Positions 46,949-60,688 are shown, counted from the stretch's first letter. The stretch is 64,000 bases of DNA from Anaeramoeba flamelloides (GCA_027625915.1 JANTQA010000021.1:1612001-1676000), one strand, 5' to 3'. Notes: a model not told the origin generated them from the sequence alone. A program made the numbers and translations.

Positions 46949-47019
46949 TTTTTTTTAATTTGAGAAATAAACAAATAATTAAATAAATAATTTGTTTATT
47001 TCTCAAATTAAAAAAAAAA
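46949..47019. repeat. Near-perfect 32-bp-arm hairpin
   Basis: 'ttttaatttgagaaataaac' with 'aaataatt' on the left mirrors 'aataattt' with 'gtttatttctcaaattaaaa' on the right, with one mismatch and a loop of about 6 bp. The same 'tgagaaataaa' motif occurs at 46353 and, inverted, near 32570, so it may be the end of a dispersed repeat. Confidence 0.7.
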
Positions 47020-47824
47020 TTAACAGATGCGGTGGGAACTCTATTTCCTCCCTTCAACTAAAAAAAAAAAATTTTTATTATATAAATAAAAAGTAAAATT
47101 TATTTTAATTTCAAAAAGAGATCATATGAGTTTATTTTTAATCGTTGAATAATAAAAATGAAATAGATGATTAAACTGTTCTAAAAATTTATTCTTGGAG
47201 TAACTATTATCAGGATTTAAATATCTTAACGACAAGAACCAACTTACTTTCAATTGTTATTGAAGAAATAAAGATAATTCTGTATTCTTTTTTTTTCTGA
47301 CTTTATTAAAAAGAAAATAACCTCCAACCAGAATTATCTTTAAAGAACACAATATTCTCTAAGTTAGACTTTTCCATCAATATAGTTTTTGTGTCGATTG
47401 AAACAATTTGAATGTGGAATTTACTCAATAATCAAAAAAATGAAAAATTATTTCTTTATACGATTTAAAAATTATTCACACCACATTTTTTTGGGTTACC
47501 CAAATTATTATAAAATTATTCAAAAAGTTCAATATTTTTGCTCATTTTTTCTTGTTTTGTTTCAAAAAAAAGATACTTGACCTCTTTTCCATTCTTCTTA
47601 TCTCAAATTTTTGAATATTTTTTACACAACCAAACCCTCAAAAACTTCACCTGAATTAAAAAAGAAACAATTTTTTTCAATAAATCAAATTTTCTGATTG
47701 ACACTTCACGGATTAGCCAAAAATAAACACCCCAAGGCTCTTTTCAGAATTCAAATCTCTTGAAGCTAAAAAAATCCAATTGTAAACAAGTCTCCTTTTT
47801 GACAAAAAGGGATCAGCTTCAAGT

Positions 47825-49266
47825 ATGGAATACCTATCAAATACTTGTGAATGTGTAGAGGAAGTACTTTATAGGACTGTTCAAGTGTGGAATTCCCAAA
47901 CCAAAAACATCACAAAAGGATTGGGGCCACATGATCTTGTTCATTTAATCAAAGTGCAACCACACCAAAAAAAGAAAAAAGATCAAGTTGCGCAAACTGG
48001 GTTTTATCATTTTGTAAAGGGATTAAATGTCTCAAGCATTTCAGGTGTGGCTTCTTACTTCGGCAGGATCTTGCGATCACAGGTCCCATGTGATCGAAAA
48101 AGAAATCGATGGAAAATTATTTCGGGTTCTTTCCATTGTTACAACGCCTTTTCTAGGGTCGGTTTAATTGTAGAATATTCAAAACAGGGACAATTTAAAA
48201 CGATCTTCCTGAAAAGGAAAAGCCAAAACAAAAACAAAAACAAAAAAAAATATACACAAAATTTCGAAAATAACCAAGCCACGAACAAAGAAAAAGGAAT
48301 TGAAAGTGAAGGTTTAAGTAAAGGTAAAGGTAAAGGCAAAGGTAAAGGCAAAAGTGAAAAAGAATATAAGAATAATAACACAAGAAAAAACAAAAGAACA
48401 AACAAAAAAAAAAAACAAGCAAAAGAAAACAAAAAGAAAAACGAAAAGGAAAAAGTTAGTAATCTTTCCGGGGGATTGGAAAAGGAAGCATTGTTTGAAT
48501 ACAAAGGGGAAGAAATCGAAGAAAACGAAATATTATGGGCTGAAACTAAAGTAAGTTCATGGTTAAGATCTGTTTTATTTCCAAAAGATTTTCGAAAATT
48601 AAAATCGATCAGGTTTATTCACGATTTTGATTTGACAGATGAAAGGCAACTTTTGTCTTCAATTACCAAGATATTTCAAAAATCAAAATTTTTAGGATGC
48701 TCAAGTGTCCGGGGTATTTCCACACTCTCGGACAATTATTTAATTGATGGGCTCTTAAAATATTTTTTTTCTTCTTATCGCTACACCTGTGGAATCAAAT
48801 TTTTTCGGATTTTGGCTAAAAAGGAGCCTGGGTTATTAAGATGTGTGGCAAAGGGGTACCGGAAATTGGGGAAATTGGAAAAGGCGCTTCAAGTGATCCG
48901 AAGAGGATTGATAAAAAAGCCATCATCAGTCAAGATGAAGATTGAACTAATCAAAATATTAGTAGCTCTTCGCAAATTTAAAAGAGCACTAAATGCCATC
49001 GATGAACTTGAAACCTTGGCGCCTTTCCTTCCAGAAACTTGGCTGATTGATGCCAAGACTTCGTTAATTGATAAAAATTTTCATCGAATGTTTTTAGCTT
49101 TAAGTAAAATCCCTTGGTCAAACACCAGGATTACAAAAAATAAAGGCAATTGTGGGTTCCAAAAAGATCAAATCGATATAAATTCAAATCATCATTTTCA
49201 AAATAATATTAAGATTCAGAATATTCAAAATACAAACAACAGCAACAGCAACCAAAATACAAACAA

Positions 49267-49301
<35 letters not shown>

Positions 49302-50995
49302 ACAACAACAGCAACAACAATAAAAATAGTAATAATAATAAAAACAATGAAAATAAAAAAAATTCTAATGATAATGTAATGTATTTAACTCGATCTAAAA
49401 TTGATCATTATTTTATTTATCCAAAGCCGATAAGAATAACTAAACCACCAAATTTGCCCTTTAATAATAGCATTAGCACGACCAAAACAAAACAAAACAA
49501 CAATAATAGTAACAACAGCAACAACATAAATGGGCTAATTAATAATATAGGTGCGATTTATTTAGAATTATTTTTTAAAAAAAGGGAAAATAATATAGTT
49601 TTAAAAGGAATAACAATTCAAATTTATACTCTATTAAGTACATTTTTAAATAAGGTGGGCTGGGAAAGATTTGTTGAATTGCATGATGAAGTTTTTATTG
49701 CAAATATTCGTGATGCCACAAGGAAAAAAAGGCATCACGGCAACTATTTTGGTTTCATAATTCCAATAGATGAACATAGGAAAAATGAAAAAAGTTTATT
49801 AAATGCACCGTCTTATGATGAAAGAGAAATAATTGAAAATGAAAAAAAAACCCAACAATTAAATAATAATAATCAAACAGAAGAAACTGTTGATTTGCGA
49901 TCTTTATCCGGAACAGACAATTCTTCTCTAAATACAAGCGATTCCGACGGATCCCTTTCTTCAGAAACCGAGGATCACTTGAACCACAATAATGAAAATT
50001 ACAAGAGCAATAATGAAAGTTACAAGAGCAATAATGAAGAGGAACAAGATGATAAAATAAACAGACAGAAGAATAATAAATTATTTCAGGGTTATTTAGC
50101 AGATCTTGAAAGCGAAGATAATGTTTCTGATCAATTTGAAAATGATGAAAATAATTCTGAAAATTTATTAACAAATCTAAATAAAACTGATTTTGAAAAC
50201 AATAGTGAAATAAATAAAACAAAAACAATTAAAAACCAAAAAAAAAAAATAAAATCAATGCAAAAAAGACCGGGTAATGGTGCAATAAGGAAAAAGGCAT
50301 TAGAACCGATGATAATACCCGATTGGATATGTTATCACGAACCGGATTGGTTAGTAGACATTTCAGAACAAATCCATAATGATTCCAAAACCTTTTATGT
50401 ATTAAAAATTGATGACGACAATGTGAAAAAAAATAATTCAAGCCGAACAAGAACCGAAGAAGAATGGCTAGTTATAGGCACGATCGCCTTGAGGCTGGGA
50501 GAAATCCAAAAGGCACATGACGCCTTTTTATTAGCAATCACAAATGGCAATTTAAAAGGACCCATTTCAGTGAGTTTCCAAAATCGGAAAATAATCATTG
50601 CATTTATCGCACTGCTTTCAAAAAACGGACAATTCACGAAGGCCCTAGAATTATCAAATTTATTATTACACTTCCAAGATCAAAAACAATATGACGAGCA
50701 ATTATTAAATCAAAAAGACTATACCAATTTTTTTCGCATTTTAGAACAATTAATCTTTAAAATCGTTTTCCAAAAAGGAATGTCTTTTATGGAGGATTTT
50801 ATTGAAAACTTTTCCTATAAGAAAAGGGTTTTAAATACAAAAAATGCTTTGAATAATAAAATCAGTAAAAAAAGATCAAAATCTAAAAGAAGGAAAAAAA
50901 AAACTAGATTGTCTCCTGAAAAGAAAATTCATGAAAAAATTATTTTATTTGTACAATCAGCCAATCAATTAAAAGTGGATGGTTATCAAAAATAA
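47825..50995 (+). CDS. ChAPs-family (BCH1/BUD7-like) exomer-type TPR protein
   Basis: 1,056 aa, one exon, ATG to TAA. Fungal ChAPs bind Chs5 and Arf1 at the trans-Golgi and sort cargo such as chitin synthase to the surface. Residues 1-130 hold the conserved N-terminal part ('GLGPHDLVHLIKV', 'GFYHFVKGL', 'WKIISGSFHCYNAFSRV'). After a Lys-rich insert (about 133-225) comes 'ETKVSSWLRSVLFPKDFRKL' and the helical-repeat core ('YFFSSYRYTCGIKFFRILAK', 'LLRCVAKGYRKLGKLEKALQ', 'RRGLIKKPSSVKMKIELIKI'). A Ser/Asn-rich stretch precedes 'YTLLSTFLNKVGWERFVEL', which corresponds to the family's 'iGW' motif. An acidic Asn/Glu region is followed by the final repeats ('EEWLVIGTIALRLGEIQKAH'). Low-complexity inserts make it longer than yeast ChAPs (about 730-770 aa). 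The family call rests on motif order; a divergent TPR protein is the alternative. Confidence 0.72.
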
Positions 50996-53900
50996 TGATA
51001 ATTTTCGTGTTTTTTTTTATTTATTTTTTTTTTTTTTTAATTTTGTTTCTAATTTAATTTTTTAAATTTTTATTTTTTAATAATATATAATTATAAATAT
51101 ATGTGTGTGTGCATTATTATAATTATATTTTTATTTATTTTCTTTGATTTAAATATTTTTGTTAAATATTTTTATTTGTTTTAGCGATCAAAGAGTATAT
51201 TATGCTCTTTTTGTTTTAGTTTATCAACTCCATTCCAAAAATTTATACACATTTAAAATCAAAAAATAAAAAAAAAATCCCAAAATTTTCTATTTTACAA
51301 AACTTAATGTTAAATAAGGTTTCAGTTACCAGTATTTTTATATATATATATCAACCATTTTTATCCAAGAAAAGAAAAAAAAATATTAAACGAAAAAAAA
51401 AAAAATCAATTTCTCAAAAAGATGAAAGGAGCTGGAACAAAAAAATCATATTTGCTAAATTTTTGAAATTTCATGAAGAATTATTGACAGATCAAAGGTT
51501 TAGATACCATTGACTAATTGTCTTTGATTTCTTCTATTTTATCTGAACTCAATTTTCACCTTAGGTTAATCAATCATTGGAAAAAAAAATTCAGCTGGAT
51601 GAAAGAGAGTATGTAACTGGAAGAAAAGAAAAACAAAATTGTAAAGTCAAAAACTAAAAAAAATAATAGTTTTGTAAATTCAAAATTATTTATTAATTAT
51701 AATGTTAATGTAGTATTGTTAATATTTTAAATGTTTTAACTCTGACCAATTTTTTGGAATTTTATTTGATAATAGAGGATTTGATGATACTCCTTTCAAT
51801 TCAGAATAAAGTCCAAAAAAACGTGATAATCAAGAATATTGTGGTAATTGATATAAATCTTGATATTCTGAAAAATCTAGATAATTGTATAATAATCATG
51901 ATTAACATCAAAATTTCTTGATAAAAAAAGAAAATTGTAGTCTAACATCTGATTTATTTCCAGTTAATTTAATGATATGTTGCAAAATAAAAATCTGTTT
52001 GCTCAAAAAATAGATCCTTTCAAAAATTTTAATTTTGAAAAAACAACAAAAAAGAAACCAATTAAATCAAGGATCAGATCATGAGTTTTCATTTGTATTT
52101 TATTTTGATCTGGTTGGTAGACATTTAGATCAACAGTTTTGATCAAAAAACATTCATAAAATTTAGTACAACTGTCCAACATTTCCAAGAAAATTTATAA
52201 GACATGCGGATAAGTGACCTCGTATATTTTTAGCTTTTTTTAAATAGAAAATTCAATTTCTTTGATAAAAAGAGAAAATTTTCAATGAATATTACATCAT
52301 AAGGGTAATTTTTTTTTTTATTAAAAAAAAAAGACTAAAATTGAGATTTCTCAAGAAAATAAATTAAAGAAAACTTGGAAGTATTTTTCAATCATTGCCT
52401 ATAAATTTTTTAAACCTGAGATTTTTCCAATTTTGAAATTAAAGATTCACAATAATATAAATTTTTTTATTAATTTACCAATTTCTAAAACCAAAGGAAC
52501 CAAAGGAACAAAAGGAACGAAAAACAAATTATCGGATAAAATTAATATTTTTTCTTTTCTTGTAATTTTTATCAATTTATGATGAGCTTTCATAACCATT
52601 TTACAGTTTTTTGTACAAAAATAATTTTATTATAAAAAATCAAGTATTTTTAGATATCGATCAATTGGGAGAATTGAAGCGGTCATACATCATAGTTTTG
52701 AGTTGATAATGGTTCTATATATTATAATAAAGAAAAATACATCTAAAATAACCACCTTTTGATAGTTTCATTAAAGAAAGTGAATTTTAGTTAAAAGATT
52801 TTCTATCTTCACTGAAAGCAGAAAGGGGATTTATATAGTATTCAAAAGTTTTCACAATAACCTAATAAACATTATCACCAATTTTAAAGATTTTTTGATT
52901 TAATTTTTTTCTATTTTATTTCTCAACTTGTTTTCTTGTTATTGTAAATAAAACCCAAATAGATTTTCAAAATTTTTTTTAATTGACTCATAAAAAGAAT
53001 ATAATTCATATTTCTTCCATCTAATTATTATTTAACTAATGAAACTACTAATACAATTTTAAAAATATATCTCTATTTTTATATTTCAAGTAAGTTTTAA
53101 AAATAGATTATTAGTTGCTTTGATTACTTTATTATATTTGATAAAATATCGAATCTCCACAAAATATTATAATCAATATACAATACATATTTATTTACTA
53201 TTTTGTAGATTATTGTTATTTTACTTTCTAGTGATATTTTGGATAATTGTGAATTTATATTTTTTTGTGATAAAGTTGGATTAATCAGGGTTTTTAAAAT
53301 AATATCATGAATTTATTTCAAATATAATGATAATTTAATATATCATTCTCAAAAAAAATTATTAAATTGATTTTCATTGTATTATGATCAGTAACAGTTC
53401 TGGGGTTGCCATGTATTTTTTGACTTTCTTTTTTGTTTATTGAAAACAAAAACCAAGAATAAAAATCAGATTGATTAGTAGATATATAATAAGAAAAAAT
53501 TTCATTAAAACACGAACCAAAGAATGTCCAATTTTCAAAATTCAAGAATTTTAATAGTAAACATTAGAAAAATTGAATTTTTTTGATTTTAAGTTGCTAT
53601 GATTTCCCGATTCATCTAAAATTGCTTTAAAAGTTTAATAATAGGTATTTATTCAGTTTTTGGAACTTCAGATTCAGATTTCTCTATTGAAGAGTGAAAA
53701 ACCAGTTGAAAAATAATTGGAAAATTGTAATTCTCACTACTTTTTTTCAATGAATATCAATTTGAAAATAAAAATCGGTTGGAAAATTATTTTCTTGGAT
53801 GATTATCCTTTAACCCCTATTCAATTTTTCAGCATATAAAAATATTCCTTTAATTTGTGATTATTAATTTCACACAACATGAAGTTAATATATAATTAAT

Positions 53901-54161
53901 TCCAACCCAATTATTACAGAACCAAAAATATAATAGATTTCTCAATCAAAAAAAAATTCTGAAATGTTACAATAAAGTGAAAATTTTATCCCTTTACAAA
54001 ACCAAAAACCAGTTAGAGTTTTCCACCTAACTAGAACCAGTTAATTTTACAGTAACATTATAACTTCTCAAACTAATTTCGGTTTGTACCACAGACAGCT
54101 AAAAGAAGGAATTTCAACTTTATCTTTACTGTCTCGAATAAAAAAACATTTTTTTATTAAA
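50996..54161. other. Intergenic region, no gene seen
   Basis: The first ~200 bp are the ChAPs 3' flank with AT- and GT-rich runs (51085-51112). A plus-strand frame at 51307-51513 is Lys-rich and unconvincing. A short tandem of 'aaccaaagga' type lies at 52490-52515. The remainder is A/T-rich without structure I could recognise. The last ~150 bp are the STI1 5' flank. Confidence 0.55.
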
Positions 54162-56442
54162 ATGGATGAAACAGTAACGCTTTTTTTTATCTTTATTTCT
54201 TGTTGTGAGATCTTGATTTTTTGAAATTAACAATTGAACAAACCCTATAAAACCACAAACTAGACAATTTCAATAATTATAAAAAAAACAAACAGAAAGA
54301 AACAAAAAGAAACAAAAAGAAAAAAAACTATTAAAAAAAGAAAAAACAAACAAAAAACTGGTTAAAAACCGGTTACTTTAAAAAAAAAAAAAGTAAAAAA
54401 ATGTTCATTGGATCGTTTTCATAAAAAGTTTATAAACGATTTTAACAAATAGACCTATCCAAACCTTGTTTGTTCCACATTAAGACCAAGAATGCTAAAA
54501 CTTTCTTCAGAAATTTTAATTTTTCTTTTTTTCTTTTTTGCTTCAAACCTTAAAAAAACCTTTTCTTCGATTTTTTACCAACACTTAGGGAGAAAAATTA
54601 AAAAACAAAGGATTGGAATTTTGGAAACAAAAAAACTATGCTGAAGCAGCAAAAACATGGTTCGAGGCAACGCAATATTTGATTGAAGATCATGTGCTCT
54701 TTGCGAATTGTTCAGGTGCTTATGCCATGGTCAAGGATTACAAACAATCGTTGGCTATGGCACAAAGGGCCATTCACCTTGATCCCAATTATGCCAAGGC
54801 ATATTCGCGTGCAGCAACTGCGCTGTATTATTTGGGCCTCTATGAGGACGCGCTTGTATCCTTCGACAAAGCAGTAACATTGGATCCCGACAATGTGTTC
54901 CTCAAAAAATCTATGAAGAAATGCCAAAAGGCTGCACAAGAATTGAAAACAAAATCTGTCTTACCAAATAACTTTGGGGAAATTTTTACCGATCCTGAGC
55001 TCATTGACAAGATCGAAAAAGATCCCAAGATCAATTCCATTTTACAAGACAAGGAATTTCTTGGAATCCTTGACGAAATTAAACAAAACAAAAACAGTAT
55101 TCAAAAGTATATTCATGATTCTCGGATCAGAAAAGTAATTGCTTCGAAAATGAATTTAAATCAACAAAAGCTTTCTGAACAATTTGAAAAGATAAACAGC
55201 TTTGGTGAACCACCATTTGTTGATCCTTTTTTAACAAAATTAGATCAACAAAATAAAGAAAAGAAACAGCAGCAACAGCAACAACAAGAACAGAAGCAAC
55301 AAAACCAAGAAAATGAAAAAGAAAACGAAAAAGAAATAGAAAAAGAAAAAGAAAAAGAAGAAGAAAAAAAAAAAAAAAAAAAAGTATTGACAAACGAAGA
55401 TTTTGCGATCAAGTATAAAAAACAAGGAAATACATTCTTTATTAAAAAGAAATTTAATGAGGCACTGGGGAAATATGAAAAAGCCCTTGAATTTTCGCCC
55501 AAAAACGTCTTATTAAACAATAACAAGGCAGCTGTTTTGATTGAAATTGGAGAATATGAACAAGCAATTGAGATTTGTGAAATGTGTCTTGAATTAGCAA
55601 AACTCCAAAAGATTTCAAATGTTGACCATTCAAAGGTTCTTCTCAGATTAGCAAATGCCTATAGAAGGGAAGGCGATTTGAAAAATGCTTGTATATACTA
55701 TTTGCAGGCCTTGGAAAAAAATAGAATCAAAAAAACTGAAAATATATTAAATGAGACCCAAACAAAATTAAACAACGAAATTAAAGAATTGGAAGACAAA
55801 AAATCAAAATCAAATCCCAAAGAGGCAGAAATTCTCTTCGGAAATGCACAAACGCATTTGAAAAAAAGCGAATTTGAAAAAGCCATTGAATGCTATACCA
55901 AGTGTCTTGATCTTAATTTTGAAAAAGAATCCCAATTGAAATATTATACAGAAAGGGCGACCGTTTATTTTAAAATGAATGAATTACACAAATCTTTAAA
56001 TGATTGGAATTATATTCTTCTCAAATTAGACCACCAAAATACAACCGCTTATTTCCAAAAAAGTAGAATCTTATTAAAACAAAAAAGAGCAAAGGCAGCT
56101 CTTGCAGTTTTAAAAAAAATTGAACAATTGGATCCTAATAATAGCAAAATTGGTAGGCTAATGAAATTGGCAAACAAAATAATACAACAGCAAAAAGAGA
56201 GATCGCGTCTTAAACAGGAACGTGAACGCGAAAGATTAAAAGAACAACGAGAACGAAAAAACCAATCACCCAAGAAATATAAAAATGTTGAAATTCAACA
56301 AATTATGGAAGACCCAGAATTCCAAATAATTCTTCAAGAAATTAAAAATGACCCACAAAAAAGAGAAATGTATTTTAAAAATCCTCAATTGGTTGAAAAA
56401 ATTGGTAAATTGGTTTCTTCTGGTGTGATTTCTTTAAAATAA
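54162..56442 (+). CDS. STI1: Hsp70-Hsp90 organizing co-chaperone STI1/HOP
   Basis: Proposed join(54162..54173, 54589..56442), 621 aa. STI1 passes clients from Hsp70 to Hsp90 in the cytosol. Exon 1 encodes only Met-Asp-Glu-Thr; a GTAACG donor and CTTAG acceptor join it in phase 0 to 'GEKLKNKGLEFW', the usual start of the first TPR. Without it the large frame has no ATG. Domains: TPR1 (about 5-115, 'YAKAYSRAATALYYLGLYED'), DP1 (130-192, 'DPELIDKIEKDPKI'), a Gln/Glu/Lys tract (about 227-272), TPR2A (about 275-405, 'YKKQGNTFFIKKKFNEALGK'), TPR2B (about 410-530, 'ATVYFKMNELHKSLNDWNYI'), a charged helix, and DP2 at the C-terminus ('EIQQIMEDPEFQIILQEIKN'). This is the complete HOP layout. The Gln/Glu/Lys tract replaces the usual linker. 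The 12-nt exon is inferred; the rest is firm. Confidence 0.93.
54174..54588 (+). other. STI1 intron 1 (415 nt)
   Basis: GTAACG donor after the fourth codon, pyrimidine-rich end and CTTAG acceptor. It contains runs of 'agaaacaaaa' units at about 54295-54325. It makes the first coding exon only 12 nt long. Confidence 0.6.
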
Positions 56443-56592
56443 TATTTCTATATTTTTTTGAATTTTTTCTCACTTTTTTTTTTTTTCTTTTTTTTTTTTA
56501 TTTTTACTTTAAATTATTTTATCAATTTTAGAATTATAATAACTTTATAATTCAATTTCCACTATTTTAATTAAGCTTATTCTGAAGATTAA

Positions 56593-56635
56593 TATGTATG
56601 CATGTATGTATGTATGTATGTATGTTCGGATATAA
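56593..56635. repeat. (TATG)n microsatellite
   Basis: About ten TATG/CATG units in a row, then ordinary sequence. A simple repeat, downstream of STI1. Confidence 0.9.
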
Positions 56636-59148
56636 ATATATATTATTTAAAATTTATATTTATTTATTAATTATTCATTCTTATCATATAAAGATATTTT
56701 TATTTATTTTGTTTATTTTAATATTTTAATTTGGACACTTTTCGAGAATTCATTATTTTTTAATTTTCTTTAATTTCAAAATATTTTCCACAATCTTAAA
56801 TCAACAAATGGACTGACACCGATTTTTTTTGAAAATTCTTTAATAATGAACTAATTTTGATTAAATTTTATATTTGATTTTATTATTCCAAATAAAACGA
56901 TAATTACTCGAATAAAAAAGCCAGATCTGTCAGTTCTTCAAAATATTAATTAAAGGGGTTTTATTGTAAAAATAATCCTATTCGCCAATCTCAAAAAATA
57001 TCCAATAAGTATATTCTTAGATATCTGAAATAATTCTTTTTTATATATACTAATTCAATTTCATCAAAGTAGAATTAATTTTGAATATTTTATTTAACAA
57101 AAATTCAATTTGTAAAATTTATTTGTCAAATTAAAAACTTTTAAATAATCAAAAGTAATTTTTGACAAATAAAAAAAATCCAAAAAAAACTAAATTTTCA
57201 AAGAGAGACAATAAAAATTGATCTCCAAAACTCACCTCCAACAACTATAACAACACACCTCCTTAAATATTACTTTAGTTTTGAAAGATTTCCACTATAA
57301 AATAAATTATTACTGTTTGCAGAAACACTAAAAATTGAAAATTGTGTAACAACACCTTTGAGGTTAAAAAAAACTTTCCGTACTTTAATGATCAGCTCCT
57401 TAAAGTGAATAAACTTACTCAAACAAACCTTCATCTCTTGATAAAAATAACAAATTAATTCCAAATAGAGTGAAAATAAACCACAAATTTTTAACACAAG
57501 TAGTTTCAATCCAAAATGAATACATTTTTCATTTAAAATGGAAAAAAATAGTAAAACTCTCCAATTTTTACAAATATGAAGACTTTGATTATTTTTTTGT
57601 TATTAAAACAATCTTTAAAAATCAATTTTTATTTTCAATTAAAGAAATACCTTTTCTTATACCTGATTTATGATTTTAACCTTAAGGGACTACTGTTTTT
57701 TTTAAAAAATAATATGAAATCTTGTAGAGATACTTTAAACTTTTATTTTTGAAATTTTTTGTTTTGACTTATGAAACTGATGAGTTAAACTCATTTAAAT
57801 AATTTATTAATTATTATCTATTTTCTAAAATCCAAAATTAACATTTTTTCAAAATAAAACAAAATAAATTATCGTATTATTTTTATTAATAATTAATTAA
57901 ATTCTTGAAAAATATTAGATCTTATTTTTAGTTTTATGTTAGAAAATCTTTATTTTTTAAAGAATAATTATTGATTTTTTAAATATTTTCATTATTAATA
58001 TTTCAATTCAAATCTTAACAAATCAAACTAAATGAAGTATAGGTTTTTAATTAAATGAGTATTATATAGGAACCAAATAAAAGTCTATCAATGAAATTTT
58101 GCTGAAATAAAAATTTATTATTCCTTTAAACGTTTGAATAAGTTCCATTCTGGTTTTCAAAAAATGAAAAACAATGAAAAAGAATTTTCCATTTTGAAAT
58201 TTAATTTTTTTAAAAAATTATTTGGTCCTATTCAAAAGAATCATTTTAACAAATTTAATTCATTTATCGCAGAAAAAAATTGATTTTGAATTTTGAGGAT
58301 TAAAATTAACTACAACGCAAATCTCTTTAAAATAATTATATTTTACAAAATTAAATATTATCTAAGAACAAAAGAACAAAGTTTATTGTGTAAAATTTTT
58401 AAATTGAGTTTAAAATAATCTTTATAGCTACTCTTTGTTAAAAAAATACTTTTATTTTTTCATTGGTTGAAGAAATCAATTTTTTGGGTTAACCCAAAGA
58501 ATTATCTCAAAAAAGAAAAAAATATCTGTATATTGATATTCCTGGTAACAAAGACTTTAGATAATGTATTAATTAATGATGAAAATGGTAATAACCAGAG
58601 GAAAATAAAATTATAATATAAAAAATAAAATGAATTTAAAATTTTTCTTTTTCATAAAAAAAGGAAAAAAAAAAATGACTTCACTTGGAAAACTTTTCTT
58701 TTCTGGGTTTATTAATCGATTAGAATTTTTTGACACTTGGCATCCATAAAATTTGTAAGTAGAGAATATCACCAATAACATATTTTAAAATTTTAGCTTT
58801 TTTTTGTCGAGTATGATCCCTTAAATTATTTGTGAAATAAGTTTAAGCCAAAGAGTAAAAAACTCTTATATAAAATTAAATTTCGAATTTTTTAATATTT
58901 AAGTTTTTTCAGAAATAATTTGAAAACCTTACCCAAAATAAGAGGGTTTTTTTCTAAGTTATACTCAAAAATCATCAAGAATACATCCCCTGATGAAAGT
59001 AAAAAAAGTTTTGGGATAAAGATTATGAATGATTAAATTGACTTAAGGACTATCTAAAAAAAGGCCATTTCTGGGGTATGGGGGGGGTTAAAACACCACT
59101 TTTTTAGACACTTTATCTTTTTCTATTCACCAGAAACCCAAAATTGAT

Positions 59149-59195
59149 AATTTTTTGCGAATTTTTTGCGAATTTTTTGCAATTTTTTGCAATAT
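59149..59195. repeat. Short tandem 'gaattttttgc' repeat
   Basis: Four slightly shortening units: attttttgcg, aattttttgcg, aattttttgc, aattttttgc. Noncoding. Confidence 0.8.
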
Positions 59196-60688
59196 TTTTA
59201 ATCCAAAAACATTTTTTGGATTTTTAAAATCGTTTGTCATTTTTTTGGGCGCAGCTAATTTTTAGCAACCTCAAAAAAATGAAAAAGAAATTTTTTTTTC
59301 TTATCAAAATCAAATTGACGATCTTTTTTCGATCGTTTGTAACAAAAATTTTTTTAAGGGTACTCAAATACTCTTAAAAATTACATAAAATTTTTTTTAC
59401 AAATAAGATCAAAAAATTCCCACATAAAAAATGAAAAAATAAAAAAATAAAAAAAATCTTTTTCGCATTTTGAGAAAAACAAACAATGAAAATGAATGAC
59501 AAATAAAAAACAAACCACTTCTAACTTTTCCCCTTTTCATTTTAAATTATTTTTAAAATGACAAAGAAAATTTTCCATTTCGATCAATTCAATGTTCATA
59601 ACCCAACCATTATCGTTCTCATTGAACTATCTTCTTCCAATCTATTTTTACAACCGAAAAAGGAAAGTTAAAACGATAAGGGTTGGGTTGTGGTTTTCAG
59701 TGTCAGGTTTACTAATAAGAATCTGATCTGTCAAAATAAAAAAACCTAAAAATTTGTAATTTGATCGTTCTTCTGGATACTAAGGGATAAAGAACATATT
59801 TCACTCGTGTTTTAATCCAGGTAAAGGCAATAGTGGCCTTTTTTAGATAATCCTTAACAAGCTGAAACTATGAAAAATTAATTATTACTAGGGTTTCAAG
59901 TGCATGGAAAATAACTTGTCTAACATATACAAGATCGATATTTCCAAGTAAAAATTAGATTTGGTTGATTGTGTTTTTGAAGTTTTACATTTAAGAAAGT
60001 ATTAACATTGAGAAATCGTACCTAAAATTGTTTAAGAAGTTACTATTAAAAAATAAGACTAGACAAGGTGAGACTTGTACTAATAAGACCTCAAAAATAA
60101 AACTGCCTTAAATAGTTGGGACTACTTTTTTAATTGATAAAGGTGAAATTGTCTAAAATCACTCTACAAGGTTTCAGAATCCCAATTAAATTTAAACACC
60201 CAGAATTTCGTTTCTAAAAAAATTCTGGAAATTTTTCATATTCCAACAATTATCACACTTTTACCTTCTAAAAACTTTTCAAAATTTGATTTTAATATTT
60301 CATAATTCATTTTTAAATTCTTTAAACCCAAAAATAATTTCCCCAAAATCTTATAAATCTTTTTTACAGTTTCTTTTACAAGTTTGAAATGTTTTAAAAT
60401 TTGATCTTGTACTTGAAAATCCTATAAAGCCGTTTTTTTAAAATTATTATTTTCGTCATCTCTTTGATAATTTGTTTTTTATTCTTATGAGTTTTTCATT
60501 TTGGAATTAGTATTTTTTTGTTCAATTTCTTGATCATGAAAATTCTTTTTGATGAGTGAAATAAAATTTCACAACAACACAAACACGTTTTTTAAAAAGT
60601 AGACACTAAACAACAAAAACTTTATTAAGAAATAACTGGAAAATCATTTTCTTAAACATTTTTTTAGACGAATTTTTTTTATTTCAAC

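Larger units (their letters stand above)
43116..47824. other. Intergenic region with foldback element and palindromes
   Basis: Positions 43116-43410 contain overlapping plus-strand frames (about 84-107 aa) without motifs, probably 3' flank of the LIM gene. There is a GC-richer patch at 43925-43945. A foldback element occupies 44306-44779. From 45900 to 46370 several short repeats recur ('ttcaattcttttgaattctg', 'aaaactcaaaaaaacctag'). A hairpin lies at 46949-47019. The last ~200 bp are the 5' flank of the ChAPs gene. No gene recognised. Confidence 0.55.
56443..60688. other. Intergenic region, simple repeats only
   Basis: STI1 3' flank, then a (TATG)n microsatellite (56593-56635), A/T-rich sequence, and a small tandem of 'gaattttttgc' units (59149-59195). 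An 18-bp inverted repeat pairs 59600-59617 with 59672-59689 ('aacccaaccattatcgtt'). A 37-codon ATG frame at 59559-59672 overlaps that inverted repeat. No gene could be supported. Confidence 0.55.

Noticed and set aside
57270-57509. Minus-strand 79-codon open frame
   Set aside because: Somewhat protein-like ending, but a TTG start, no motif and no neighbouring exon found.
59559-59672. 37-codon ATG frame
   Set aside because: Overlaps an 18-bp inverted repeat (59600-59617/59672-59689), has no GTAA-type donor and no family likeness; treated as noncoding.
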